DNA of 64,000 nt from Palaemon carinicauda (Eukaryota > Arthropoda > Malacostraca > Decapoda > Palaemonidae): assembly GCF_036898095.1 (NCBI RefSeq), contig NC_090761.1, positions 40,773,810 to 40,837,809 on the forward strand, in the 5' to 3' direction. Both the position numbers and the translations under genes were made by a program. The notes beneath the pieces are model-generated. The model had not been told where the DNA came from. It searched no databases and saw only the letters and a program-made list of their open reading frames with translations. This document shows, one piece after another, positions 1 through 10,669 of the stretch (position 1 is its first letter; every line of letters begins with the position of its first letter).

Positions 1-33
1 TAATAGTTGTTCCAGTTTCACTGAAGACATTCC
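1..33 (-). CDS. Candidate exon 4 of coiled-coil host gene (partial)
   Basis: On the minus strand a pyrimidine-rich tract ending in AG (positions 35-34) is followed by a frame-0 open reading starting GMSSVKLEQLL and running to the window edge. Exon 3 ends in phase 0, so this joins in frame. Support is limited to the acceptor and 11 codons; it could be chance. Confidence 0.4.
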
Positions 34-639
34 CTATTTCAAAGGACGAAAGGTTTGTGTAAGCATAAGAACTATGATTTAAAAATGGTAAAAAGGATAA
101 GAATTCTATAGCTAGCTTAAGACTAAGTACCTGCTGTCTACTCCTTAACAAAATTATCTGGGTAAAATGGCAAAATTTTATTCATTACCCTTTTGAAGGG
201 GTTCTTTGAAAGTGAAAGTGTAACAAAAAAGTAATCGATAGATGCGACTTCAAAAGAATGAGGTTTTAAAAAGGTAGACAAGGTAGGGATGCAAGCGCAT
301 CAACCCCAAATCATTACGACATCCCTTTTTATTCTGTGGAAATATAGCACTGTTGTGCATGGAGAAATATTTATAGTTTCAAATGGACAGGAATATTTCT
401 TATTTCTTTAAATAAGAGCACAAAGATCTCAAGTAGATGCATTGAAATAACCCTATATAGCCACTATGTCAAGACATATAAAGTTTCAAAAGGATACAGA
501 ATGAAGTTTCATTATTCATTTTTCCTCTAGATCTATCTCAAAATTGATCAGTACAATACTGATAATAAAATATACTAATCAAAGCTGTGGGATAAAACAT
601 TACCAAGATAAAAAGAAATAACCCAATATTTTCCCTTAC
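34..639. other. Intron 3 of host gene, no other feature seen
   Basis: AT-rich sequence between the donor of exon 3 (GT at 639-638 on the minus strand) and the candidate acceptor at 35-34. No coding potential or repeat was recognised. Confidence 0.45.
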
Positions 640-787
640 CTTTACCTCTTCCAGCTTTGAATAATAAACTTTAATGAGAGAATCTTTTCTTTGATTAACC
701 TCTTCAAGTTCCTCCTCAAGGAGAGCAATTTCTGCATCCTGTGTAACAACATTTTCTTCAAGCATTTCCAAAGTTGAAGACTGAAGC
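640..787 (-). CDS. Coiled-coil host gene, exon 3
   Basis: A 148-nt exon (1 + 49 codons) on the minus strand. The acceptor is CAG before 787 and the donor is AAG/GTAAGG after 640. Its first base completes the Arg codon split at the end of exon 2, giving RLQSSTLEMLEENV and then a Glu-rich heptad-like stretch (EIALLEEELEEVNQRKD). The open frame runs on into the intron until a stop near 538, which is read-through and not coding. The product is a coiled-coil protein of unknown identity. Small kinetochore or intraflagellar coiled-coil proteins were considered, but nothing specific was recognised. Confidence 0.72.
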
Positions 788-2030
788 CTGTTCAAGAAAT
801 ACAAAGAAATTCATATCCTAATCTAGATATCTTACCAGATTTGTATTCAATATTTCAAAAAGCTGAAATCAATTTCTTTACTGTACATATATAATCCCCT
901 TGGCAGATTTTAACAATGCATCAATATTATATATGAATTTTATAACTAAACAATGTGAGGGGTGAACCTTATAAAACACATTTAAAACTTCTTATTCAGT
1001 ATTTAAAATTATGAAAGTGTGATTTTTGTTCTATTAAAAGGTTTATAAATTCTCATACACCAGTCTTCCTGCAAGATGTAGGCTAAGTACAGTGCAGTTG
1101 GCCCTTCTCATCTACAAGTATCATGTTCAGAGGCAACCTCTCATAGGGAATTTTGTAGATACCGTAATAGCAGACCATAAACTCTACGCTTATCAAAAAT
1201 ACGTTGGCACAAAGGCTAAAACGTTTTCCCCATCCTTCCTTCTTTTCAATTTCCTGTTAATTTTTGTTAGTCATGCATTTTTACTCTTCATTTCAGTTTA
1301 GTTTATTCCTTATACCCTTATTCTCTTCATTAATCCACATTATCCTTATTAACTTTCTTATTCCTTTTCACTCTTATTCAGTATTTCCAACTCTATTCTA
1401 TATAACTATTAATTCTATTTAACAACAAAAATGCTAAAAGGTTTGTCCTATTCTTCCCTCTTTACTATTCCCTTTTAATTCATCTTTTCATTTCTGTTAG
1501 TCATCCATTTTTATTCTTCATTTCAGTCTATCTACGTTCCTTATACACTTTTTTTTATTTCTTATCCTTATTCCCTTTTATTTAGTATTTTCCACAACAT
1601 CCTACTTGTTCTAGTCCGATTCAATGCATATTTTGTATTAACAAATTTAATACATAAAATTCTATATAAAATTTATTCCCAGTCATTTCCTAAACATAAA
1701 CCAGTTTCACACTTAGAAAAATCATTTTCATATAAATTTCTTAACAAAAAATGTGCATAAAAAACTTATCAAAAATATTTTATCATAGAACCTCTTTAAG
1801 GGGATCTAGAGATGACAATATAGCAGAAAGAGCAGAATAAAGCACACAATTAGTGAGCACTTCAAACATACTGATGTTGACAGACTCCCTCATCCCAGCT
1901 GAATTGATAAGACTCCTGTTTCTCCAAATAAGTGCATCTACAATCATAGCTGAATAAGGGTTTGTTCTTCAATCAGTATTTTAACACATGTGCAGGGATA
2001 TACCTATCAATTATGTTGAACAGGTTTTCA
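788..2030. other. Intron 2 of host gene (part), diverged direct repeat
   Basis: AT-rich and without a gene. A diverged direct duplication of about 80-100 bp is visible (about 1240-1345 and 1470-1568; both contain a TTAGTCAT-CATTTTTA core followed by TTCATTTCAGT), spaced about 230 bp. Nothing else was recognised. Confidence 0.45.
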
Positions 2031-2279
2031 TTCATCATCATCTACGCCTATTGAAGCAAAAAGGCCTTGGTTAGATTTCACCAGTTGTCTCTCTTGAGCT
2101 TTTAAATCAATACGTCTTATTCATCATCTCCTGCTTCACACTCAGGGTCCTTAACCATGTAGGCCTGGGTCTTCCAACTCTTCTAGTGCCTTTTGGAGCC
2201 CATATAAAAAAATTTAGTTAATTAATCTCTCTTGGGGAGTGTGAAGAGCATGCCCAAACCATCTACATCTGCCATGATC

Positions 2280-2588
2280 TCATCCACATATGGTACTCAA
2301 GTGATCTCTAATAGTTTCATTTCTAATGTTATCCTGCCATTTAACTCCCAATATTCTTCTGAGGGCTTTCTTTTCAAATCTACAAAATTTGTTAAATGGT
2401 TCACTGTCATACCACGACTCATGTCCATAGAGTAACACCGATCTCACTAAACTGGTATATGGCCTGATTTTTATATGTAATTTCAGACCATTTGATTTCC
2501 AAATTGTACTTAACCTAGCCATTTTCTGATTTGCTTTTTTCAATCTTTCATTAAACTCAAATTCTAAAGATCCTGTATTAAGGATCAT
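2280..2588 (-). pseudogene. RT C-terminal fragment of LINE copy 1
   Basis: A 102-aa open fragment containing LVRSVLLYGHESW and FEKKALRRILGVKWQD, the C-terminal region typical of these LINE reverse transcriptases. It is detached from the catalytic core by frame breaks. Confidence 0.65.
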
Positions 2589-2701
2589 AGTTCCTAAATA
2601 TTTAAAGGATTCTACCTAATTAATCATTTCTTCTTCCAATGATATTTCATCTTCCATTGTATACTCCATTCTCATCATCTCTGTCTTTCTTCTATTAATC
2701 T

Positions 2702-2911
2702 TCAGCCCAACCTCATGTGATATTTCATACATTCTGGGGTAAGCAAGCTTTGCAATTCCTGTGGTGTTTTGCTAATAAGGACAGCGTCATCGGCATACTC
2801 TGTGTCAGCTAATTTCCTGTTACCAATCCAGTCTAAACCTTCTCCACTATCCCCAACTATTCTATGCATTACAAAATCCATGAGGAGGATAAACAACATT
2901 GGTGACAACAC
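2702..2911 (-). pseudogene. RT catalytic fragment of LINE copy 1
   Basis: Open fragment with LSPMLFILLMDFVM followed by TEYADDAVLIS. YADD is the RT active-site motif C. The frame ends shortly after, so the domain is incomplete. Confidence 0.7.
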
Positions 2912-3435
2912 ATTCCCTGTTGTTCACTGGAAATTCATTTGATAGGACTCCATTAACCTTAACTTTGAACTTGATATGCTCATGAACAGATTAAATAAAA
3001 TTTACATATTCAAGAGGAACTCTGTAATAATGCAAGACTGGCCACAAAATTGGCCAGTGCACACTATCAAAGACTTTTTCAAATGTCCATTTATTCTACC
3101 AAAAGTGGATTTCTATATTCTACAAATTGCTGTACATGTCTTAAAATGAAAATTTGATCAGCAAAACTTGTACCTTTTCTAGGTCCTGCCTTTTCATATC
3201 TTAGCTTTTCATCAATCTTTCTTTCAAGTCTCTTTAAATGAGCATACTATATATTTTCATGACAACTGACGTATGATACCTCAGTAATTATTGCAATCAG
3301 TCAGATATCTTTTTATTACCATTTTCATCAACACTCCTAGCTCCCATTCACCAGGTTTTGTCTCTTCATGCCACATTCTACAAAACAATCTTGTAAGTAT
3401 TCTAGGGAGCTGTTTAATTTTCGGCTAGTATCACC

Positions 3436-3633
3436 TCAGCAGTTATTCCATCGTATCCAAGGGGTTCCAATCCCCTTATGTGTTTCAGTTAGGGCCAAGA
3501 TATCCAAACTATATTTCATACATTCATTCTCCACTTGCTGTAACTCCCCAATCTGATTCATGGTTCTAATATTCCAATTATCAATTTTAAATTTTTCCCT
3601 AGTATTTATAAACCGGGAGATTCGTAGCACCAA
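3436..3633 (-). pseudogene. AP-like endonuclease N-terminus of LINE copy 1
   Basis: A 65-aa fragment with WNIRTMNQIGELQQVENE and SLDILALTETH. The N (WNIR) and E (TET) positions match the start of an exonuclease-endonuclease-phosphatase domain. The rest of the domain is lost. Confidence 0.65.
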
Positions 3634-3879
3634 GCTGTGTGTGGGAGAGGGGCCATTCTGTTATTTTCACTTTCCATAGACTGACTAAATCCACAGAGGA
3701 TTCATTGGCTAAATTTATCAAAGCATAACAAGTTCCTTGTGATGCACAGTGCCTGTCTAACTATGGCAAGTGACCCCTGTTGGTCCACATTAATTCTAGA
3801 AAGACCAACTTCCAGGCATCAGAAGTAAAAGCCAAAAAGACATTAAAAATCTAATCATGTAATAAAACTTTCCTCAATT

Positions 3880-5092
3880 CATCATCATTTCTTACTACGC
3901 CTATTGACACAAAGGGCCTCAGTTAGATTTTGCCAGTTGTCTCTATCTTGAACTTTTACATCAATACTGCTCTATTCATCATCTCTTACTTCACGCTTCT
4001 TAGTCCTCCGCCATGTAGGCCTGGGTCTTCAATCACTTCTAGTGCCTTTTGGAGACCAGTTGAAAATTTGGTGAACTAATCTCTCTTGGAAAGTGCAAAC
4101 AGCATACCCAAACCATCTCCATCTACCCCTCATCATGATCTCATCCACATATGGCACCTCAGTAATCTCTCTTATAGTTCATTTCTAATCCTGTCCTGCC
4201 ATTTAACTCCCAATATTCTTCTAAGGGTATTGTTCTCAAATTTACTAAATCTGTTGGATATTGTTTCACTGTTATATCACGACTCATGTCCATACAGTAA
4301 CACCAATTTCACTAAACTGATATTTAGCCTGATTTTTATATGTAATTTCAGGTCATTTGATTTCCAAATTTAATTAACCTAGCCATTGTCTCATTTGCTT
4401 TTTTCAATCTTTCATTCAACTCTAATTCTAAAGACCCTGTATTAGAGATCATAGTTCCTGAATATCTAAACTATTCCACTTCATTAATCCTTTGTCTTTC
4501 CAATGATATTTCACCTTCCACTGCATATTCCATTCTCATCATCTCTGTCTTTCTTCTATTTATCTTAAGCCCAACCTCATGTGATATTTTATGCATTCTG
4601 GTAGGCAAGCTTTACAAGTCCAGTGGCGTTTTTCCAATAAGGACAATGTCATCGGCATACTTTAGGTCCGTTAATTTCCTGTTAGCAATCCAGTCCAATC
4701 CATCTCTGCCATTCCTAACTGTTATATGCAATACAAAATCCATGAGGAGGACAAAAAACATTGGTGACAACACATTTCCTTGGAGTGTACTCCTTTGTTC
4801 AATAGAAATTCATTTGATAAAACACCATTAACATTGATTTTGCACTTGCTATGCTAATGAAGAGAATCAAATCTACATATTAAAGAGGAACCATAATAAT
4901 GCAGGACTCTCCACAAAATTGGCCAGAGCACACTATCAAAGGCTTTTTCATAGTCCATAAATACAATCAAAAGTGGATTTCCATATTCTACACATTGCTG
5001 TACAACATGTTTTAAAATGAAAATTTGGTTAGTACAACTTCTACCTTTTCAAAATCCTGCTTGTTCATCTCTCAATTCACACAAAATTAATT
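3880..5092 (-). mobile_element. LINE fragment, same family, copy 2
   Basis: Closely similar to copy 1 on the minus strand: the same 3' end with ATCATCAT plus CCTATTGA (about 3880-3910), the RT tail, and the YADD-equivalent region near 4655-4690 (on the plus strand ATCGGCATACTTTAGGTC, so the aspartates are altered). It is truncated at the 5' side near 5090, shortly before exon 2. No intact ORF remains. Confidence 0.7.
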
Positions 5093-5179
5093 CAAGAGGC
5101 TAAGTTTGATAGCTAATATAAAAATGACCTAAATCAATAATCTTCAACAATGAAAAATGATAAAAGGAAAACTACAAAC
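5093..5179. other. Intron 2 start of host gene
   Basis: Short stretch between LINE copy 2 and exon 2. It contains the exon 2 donor (AAAAG/GTTTGT, GT at 5179-5178 on the minus strand). Confidence 0.6.
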
Positions 5180-5303
5180 CTTTTCATGTTTTCAAAATTA
5201 TGTTCCCTTTTCTCACACTCTTCAATTTTAGTCTGAAGCTGCCAAATCTCTGATTGTATTTGTGTGTACTCTTTCTCATTTTCCTCCAACAGTTCTCCAA
5301 AGG
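5180..5303 (-). CDS. Coiled-coil host gene, exon 2
   Basis: A 124-nt minus-strand exon bounded by ATTGCAG/CCTTTGG and ATGAAAAG/GTTTGT. The first two bases finish an Ala codon begun in exon 1 and the last two begin the Arg codon finished in exon 3. It encodes FGELLEENEKEYTQIQ followed by a Gln/Glu-rich helix (EIWQLQTKIEECEKRE). No stop occurs in the used frame. The strict phase agreement with exons 22.9 kb and 4.4 kb away is the main evidence that this is a real gene. Confidence 0.75.
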
Positions 5304-5945
5304 CTGCAATAAGAAAGTTAGATATACTGTACTGTAGTGTTGAATGTACCCCTTGATTTTGAAAGATAATTCCTTATTTAATGAGACATGACTGTCTTAA
5401 TACCATTAATAAAATGCAGCACTCGTAAATTTTAACAGCAATATCCATTCTGAGATCTATCACTTTTTTACTACGTGTATTTACATTTTTTAAAAATTGG
5501 ATGTTAATACTAATAAGTACTGAACATGAATGAAAATAGTCTGAAACTGCTCCCTTAAAGACCTTTCAACAAAGAACAACTGCAGTGAAAATAACCCGTC
5601 AGTAAAAGAATGATTAGTGCATAAAAGTAAAACAGAACATATCTTAAAAGTTTGTCATTTGTATCTCAGGGCATACAAACTATCATCTTTATTGGGAATA
5701 AATAAAGTTATCTAACCAAGCTCAAATAGACTCTGCTTACTGATGCACAATGGGGCAGTCAAATATCTATCCAGAAATATAAGGTCCATTCCATAAAATT
5801 GAGTAGGGAAGAGCTGACTTCTGTATGTCTTAAAAAACCTAAAAGCAACATTTCTCCAATTACCAAATTATCAAATAGAAATTTTGACGAAACAATGGCA
5901 GTCCTTCCAGGAATGCAATTATTTTCCTCCAAAAACTACTAACTT
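5304..5945. other. Intron 1 (3' part) of host gene, unique AT-rich
   Basis: Between the exon 2 acceptor and DIRS element C. No ORF or repeat was recognised. Confidence 0.5.
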
Positions 5946-6890
5946 ATAAGACTAATTTGGAAGTAATTTGTATGTTTCCTAAAGATACAAACCTGGAGAT
6001 ATTTATAGGGGACATTACTTTCAGCGTAGCTGAAAGACGTGCCATAAGATTTTAGCGAGGGATAACCACCCCAACCACTAGTTAGCGGGTGGGGTGGGAA
6101 GCAGCCAGCTACCACACTCACTCACACACCTGGGCTGAGTACCCACTTTGCTTGCAGCCAGGATTTTCTAGGGGGACAGGGCTGGCGGGCCAATTTGTAT
6201 AAATAGCTCCAGGTTTGTATCATTAGGAAAAATACAAATTACTTTCAAATTTGTCTTATGTTCCATCACTCTATACAAACCCCTCACTATTTACAGGGGA
6301 TGACTTACCTCTTAGGAAGGAGGAAGTATGTGCCATAAGATTTTAGCGAGGGATAACCACCCCAACCACTAGTTGGCGGGTGGGGTGGGGAGCAGCCAGC
6401 TACCACACTCACTCACACACCTGGGCTGAGTACCCACTTTGCTTGCAGCCAGGATTTTCTAGGGGGACAGGGCTGGCGGGCCAATTTGTATAAATAGCTC
6501 CAGGTTTGTATCGTTAGGAAAAATACAAATTACTTTCAAATTTGTCTTATGTTCCATCACTCTATACAAACCCCTCACTATTTACAGGGGATGACTTACC
6601 TCTTAGGAAGGAGGAAGTATGTACCATAAGATTTTAGCGAGGGATAACCACCCCTACCACTAGTTAGCGGGTGGGGTGGGGAGCAGCCAGCTACCACACT
6701 CACTCACACACCTGGGCTGAGTACTCACTTTGCTTGCAGCCAGGAATTTCTAGGGGGACAGGGCTGGCGGGCCAATTTGTATAAATAGCTCCAGGTTTGT
6801 ATCATTAGGAAAAATACAAAATAACTTTCAAATTTGTCTTATGTTCCATCACTCCATACAAACCCTCCGCTATTTACAGGGGATGATTTA
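5946..6890. repeat. Left terminal repeat plus ICR of C, triplicated (about 294-bp units)
   Basis: Three tandem copies of a terminal repeat with ICR. The marker ATAAGATTTTAGCGAGGG recurs near 6037, 6333 and 6630, and the ICR junction near 6258, 6550 and 6844. Units are nearly identical except for small changes. Each contains the GCTGAA...GCGAGGG...ACTAGTT(A/G)GCGGG core also found in the ends of A, B and E. Confidence 0.8.
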
Positions 6891-7290
6891 CCTCTTAGGA
6901 AGGAAGAAGTATGTGCCAACTGGCTTCTGGCATTTGACATGGGGTTCCCTACCCTACGGTATAGATCAAAGGAGGTAAGAACCCTGCACCTTGCTAAAAT
7001 TGCCATGCACTAGCGGCCTGCGCAAGCTGCGTGTTTGTGGCAGGTCTAATAATAGGATCTTGAGTCATAGGAATCTGAGAGTACTAAGACTTTACGTTAC
7101 ACAAGGGAAATGGATCTTACCTACAGAGAGGTGAGGTAAGCTGTAACGAGTAACGCGGTGCTGATACCCCAAGAGAGGGGTAAGTGAAGGAAAGAAAAAA
7201 GCCAGTCATTCTACTCATTAACCCCAGACTAACCTGAATAACCTCAGTCCTCAACACTCTGCTACTTGTCCACCAAGGAGCTTGAGGCAT

Positions 7291-7881
7291 TTAGACTACT
7301 TGTGCAGCGACCACAGGACCTATAGAAAATGTATCCATGTTCCTGTGGGTTATGTATTGCATGTAGTGGGCGGTGAAGGTCGTTTGACACTTCCACATGC
7401 CTGCTTGCCATACCTGCACCACAGAGTAGTTCTTTTTGAACGCCAGGGACGTTGCAATGCTCCTGACGTCATGAGCTCTGGGTTGTAATTGTGGAGGAGG
7501 GTCAGAATTAAGAGCAAGGTGAATGACCTTGCGAATCCATGATGAGATGGTACTCTTCGTGACCCTCCTCTTGACCTTCCCCAGGCTTACAAAGAGTGCC
7601 AGAACGCAGGGGCAATCTGCTACTGTTCTTTGCAAGTAACACCTCAGAATCCTCACTGGGCAAAATACCAGTTGGTCTAGATCTTCAGTTACAGAACGAA
7701 GACTCTCTATCCTAAAGGATCCAAATTTAGGATCCGCTACCTCCGGATTTTGAGTCTTAGCAATAAACTCAGGGATGAAGCTGAGAACTACCTCTCCCCA
7801 TTCCCTTGAATGGGAGATAGACTCCCGAGGCTCAGCGTAACGAGGACCCAAAAATCCCACCTCAAGAGAGCCTAAACTCAC
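7291..7881 (-). CDS. Tyrosine recombinase (C-terminal part) of DIRS C
   Basis: A 196-aa open frame. The C-terminal half matches the recombinases of elements A and F: HDVRSIATSLAF carries the H-x-x-R pair, MWKCQTTF the Trp/His region, and TAHYMQ the presumed nucleophile Tyr. The last residues, SIGPVVAAQ, are shared by all copies. The N-terminal domain and the first catalytic Arg, seen in F as AKRVSEVHA, lie in deleted sequence. The protein would normally integrate the circular cDNA; this fragment should be inactive. It is notably free of stops for 591 nt. Confidence 0.72.
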   Translation of the reverse strand: MSLGSLEVGFLGPRYAEPRESISHSREWGEVVLSFIPEFIAKTQNPEVADPKFGSFRIESLRSVTEDLDQLVFCPVRILRCYLQRTVADCPCVLALFVSLGKVKRRVTKSTISSWIRKVIHLALNSDPPPQLQPRAHDVRSIATSLAFKKNYSVVQVWQAGMWKCQTTFTAHYMQYITHRNMDTFSIGPVVAAQVV

Positions 7882-8150
7882 GGTTACGAGAGCAAAAAGG
7901 GGTCAGCGTAATGAGGACCCAAAGACTAAGGGTTACAGGAGCCCCAAGGCTCGGCACAACAAGGGCCCAAAGGCCCAGAGTCACGAGCGCCCGAGAGCTC
8001 AGGGTCACGAGAGCCCAGAGGCTCAGCATGACAAGAGCCTAAAGGCCCAGTTCACGAGAGCCTCAGGGATCAACGCGACGGGAGCCCGAAGGCTCCATGT
8101 CCCGAGAACCCAAAGGTTCAGCGAGACGAGAACTTGAAGGTTCAAACAAG
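7835..8150. repeat. 24-bp degenerate minisatellite with small hairpins
   Basis: About a dozen units of roughly 24 bp, each with a short inverted repeat such as GAGCCCAGAGGCTC or GGGCCCAAAGGCCC followed by an AGNGNNACGA spacer. The period is a multiple of three. It lies between the recombinase and gag remnants, at the deletion point of element C. Confidence 0.7.
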
Positions 8151-8812
8151 CCTCTTCACACCAAAGAGAGAGGAGCAAGCCCAGTTTAACGAGGGGTCAG
8201 AAAGGATGACAACGCCTAGGACTTTTCTTTCCACTAGCCCTGAGGGGAGAAGCTTAGTCTTCACCGTAAGTCACACACTGGTTACTAATGCTCTCTTGCG
8301 GGCAAGAGAGGTGTCCTCCCGAAAGAGGATCTTGCCTCACACTCCACGCCCTATTGAGAGAAGCATCATCCTCGACATCAGCTGTAGGGGATCAAAAGTC
8401 CGACAGACGGGCAGCAACACTAAGGTGGTCAGGTGGTGTGACCACAGAAGAAGGCTCCACCTCTGAGGAAGTCTGAGTGCTCTGCCTCGTGGCATCCAAC
8501 TAAAGGAGTTCAAACAGAACTTCCTTCAAAGGGGGCCATCAACACCCAGCGAAGACCACATCTGCAATATATCGGAGAAAGCACAGACGCTCCCTGGGGG
8601 AAGGGGCGGAACAGAATCACGATGGGGAAATGGTACCATCTTTCGAGGCACAAGGTTGACCTCGGTTTAATAAGGCTGCGCTGCTACTCGGCCGTTCCCA
8701 GGAGAGGACCAGCAGAGGAGCAGCTTTAGGAAGAGATCAGGAGGCCAAGGAAAAAGTCAACAATTTCTTCAAATTCGAGGAAGACTGCGAAGGAGAAGAA
8801 TCTTGCTTAAGA

Positions 8813-9019
8813 CTACTTTTTTCTGCACACAAACCTCTCCCACTGGGAGGCAGAATGCTCCCGACACTCAGGACACATGTTGTCCCAAGCACACGGTTGG
8901 CCCCGAAAAGCCAAACAGAGCAAGTGAGGGTCCGTCTCGAGGGCGGACATGAAGGTACCGTAGGAGCGGCCTTTGGGACCAGGACAGGTATGCATGCCCG
9001 AAGAAGGAAACACACACAC
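8813..9019 (-). CDS. DIRS C gag N-terminal zinc module
   Basis: A 68-aa fragment with DPHLLCLAFRGQPC followed by NMCPEC and SQWERF. It aligns with the start of gag in element F (DPHTACSDCRGKSC...RCEEC). The spacing is C-x2-[F]-x4-C-x5-C-x2-C, the second Cys being replaced by Phe. The probable role is RNA or protein binding in the retroelement particle. The frame shifts after VCRKK. Confidence 0.65.
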   Translation of the reverse strand: MCVFPSSGMHTCPGPKGRSYGTFMSALETDPHLLCLAFRGQPCAWDNMCPECREHSASQWERFVCRKK

Positions 9020-9129
9020 CTGAAAAGAAAAAGCAAACCAGAATTAGTCAAATGGCAAGTCTCAAGGCGGGAGAGAGCAGCAGAGTCCACACTCTACCGA
9101 GCCAAAGTGAGTGCTCAGCCCAGGTATGA

Positions 9130-9272
9130 GTGAGCAGAGTAGCCGGCTAACAGGCCCCCATTCCCGCTAACTAGCAGTTTGGTTGGTTATCCCATGCTAA
9201 AATCCCATGGCTCATCTATCAGCTATGCCGAAAGTAAACCACTATAAACAGTAAAGGGAGTGATGGAACAAT
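9130..9272. repeat. Right terminal repeat of DIRS C
   Basis: Inverted copy of the left terminal core (CCCGCTAACTAGC, then GCTATGCCGAAAGTAA), ending GTGATGGAAC, whose complement is present in the ICR. Confidence 0.65.
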
Positions 9273-9500
9273 TGTATCTTTCCTAGTTATACAAACTTGA
9301 GTTATTTATAAGGGATTACAGTTCTTCTAGTTTTGTTTTCTATGAAGAAAAAAGGAAATTAATTACTTCATGATGCGTTGCAGGGCAACTGCTGCACATG
9401 ACTCGCATGCTTGTATCAAGCGCTTACTCACAACACTCTTCTGGTCAAAGACTTGAGGGGCGGTTGAGGCGAGACCTCAGGTAAATGACTCGGGTTTGTA
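9273..9500. other. Unassigned sequence with DIRS-like fragment
   Basis: Starts with a TCCTAGTTATACAAACTT stretch like a DIRS left end in decayed form. The rest was not recognised. Confidence 0.3.
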
Positions 9501-10356
9501 TCATCATCTCCTCCTCCTACACCTATTGACGCAAAGGGCCTCAGTTAGATTTCGCCAGTCGTCTCTATCTTGAGCTTTTAAATCAATACTGCTTTATTCA
9601 TCATCTCTTACATCACTCTTCATAGTCCTCAGCCACGTAGGCCTGGGTATTCAATCACTTCTAGTGCCTTCTGGAGCCTACTTGACAGCTTGGAGAACTA
9701 ATCTCTCTTGGGAAGAGCAAAGAGCATGCCCATACCATCTCTATCTCCCCCACACCATGATCTTATCCAAATATGGTACTCAAGTAATCTCTCTTATAGT
9801 TTCATTTCTAGTCCTGTCCTGCCATTTAACTCCCAATATTCTTCTGAGTGCTTTGCTATCAAATCTACAAAATCTGTTGGCTATTGTTTCATAATCATAC
9901 CATGACTCATATCCATATAATAACATTTGTCTCACTAAACTGATATATAGCCTGATTTTTATATGTAATTTCAGGCGATTTGATTTCCAAATTTTACTTA
10001 ACATACCTATTGTCTGATTTGTTTTTTTCAATCTTTCATTGAACTTGAATCCTAAAGATTCTGTTTAAGAGATCATAGTTCCAAAATATTTGAATGATTC
10101 CACCTCATTAATCCTTTCTCTTTCCAATGATATTTCATCTTCCAAAGCATATTCTATTCTCATCATCTCTTTCTTCTATTTATCTAGAGTCCAACCTCAT
10201 GTGATATTTCATGCATTCTGGTAAGCAATATTTTCAAGTCCTGTGGTGTCCTGTTAATAGGGACAGCATCATCAGCATACTCTAGGTCAGCTAATTTCCT
10301 GTTACCAATCCAGTTCAATCCTTCTCCACCATTCCCAACTGTTCTATGCATTAAAA
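9501..10356 (-). mobile_element. LINE fragment, same family, copy 3
   Basis: Third minus-strand copy of the family at 2.0-5.1 kb, beginning at its 3' end with TCATCATC and CACCTATTGACG. It contains the RT tail ORF at 10031-9780 (SLVRQMLLYGYESW, GVKWQDRTRNE) and stops at about 10356. It is 5'-truncated and inactive. Confidence 0.72.
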
Positions 10357-10479
10357 TTTACCATGCTATTCGGTATATGTATGCCAACAGTTATATTAGT
10401 GGATGAGCAACTTGGTGGAGTAACAAGAACTTTGGGTGTGGAGGAAATGCCCCCCTAAATCTTAATGAAGTCACCAGCA
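10357..10479. other. Unassigned sequence between LINE pieces
   Basis: No recognised feature. Confidence 0.3.
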
Positions 10480-10667
10480 GCAGGGTGATGGATTGGGTTT
10501 AAGGTGATAGACAATATATCTTGATCTTTACTCCTGATGCCTGGAGGATGATCTTACTGGAATTAGTATGGACCAGCAGGGGTCACTTGCCTAAGATAAG
10601 CACTGCACATCCCAAGGAACTGGCTATCCTTTGATGAATTTAGCCAATGAATTCTCTATGGGTATAG
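10480..10667 (+). mobile_element. LINE 5' UTR fragment, opposite orientation
   Basis: Matches the complement of about 3690-3840 in LINE copy 1 (shared CTGATGCCTGGA and CAGGGGTCACTTGCC). It is a fragment of the same family's 5' region on the plus strand. Confidence 0.6.
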
Positions 10668-10669
10668 TC

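Larger units (their letters stand above)
2031..3870 (-). mobile_element. LINE fragment, endonuclease/RT type, copy 1
   Basis: Decayed non-LTR retrotransposon in intron 2, same strand as the host gene. From 5' to 3' on the minus strand: 5' UTR-like sequence (about 3840-3690), endonuclease start (3633-3436, NWNIRTMNQIGEL and DILALTETH), an RT fragment with the YADD motif (2911-2702) and the RT tail (2588-2280, GVKWQD). The 3' end carries GATGAT-type trinucleotide repeats (2031-2045) rather than poly(A). This resembles the RTE-like elements often annotated as craniofacial development protein 2-like. Stops and frameshifts make it inactive. Confidence 0.75.
5946..9272 (-). mobile_element. DIRS element C, internally deleted
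   Basis: Non-autonomous DIRS-type retrotransposon in intron 1, minus strand. The left terminus (about 5946) and right terminus (about 9272, ending GTGATGGAAC) form an inverted repeat. The internal complementary region joins the complements of both ends (CTTAT joined to GTTCCATCAC near 6258, 6550 and 6844). Between the ends lie a tyrosine recombinase C-terminal part, a minisatellite and the gag N-terminal zinc module. RT, RNase H and most of gag are missing, so the element depends on others for movement. Ends are placed by comparison with the junction sequence, accurate to a few bases. Confidence 0.75.

Noticed and set aside
538..639. C-terminal membrane segment of the 88-aa ORF
   Set aside because: Lies beyond a good splice donor (639-638); intron read-through.
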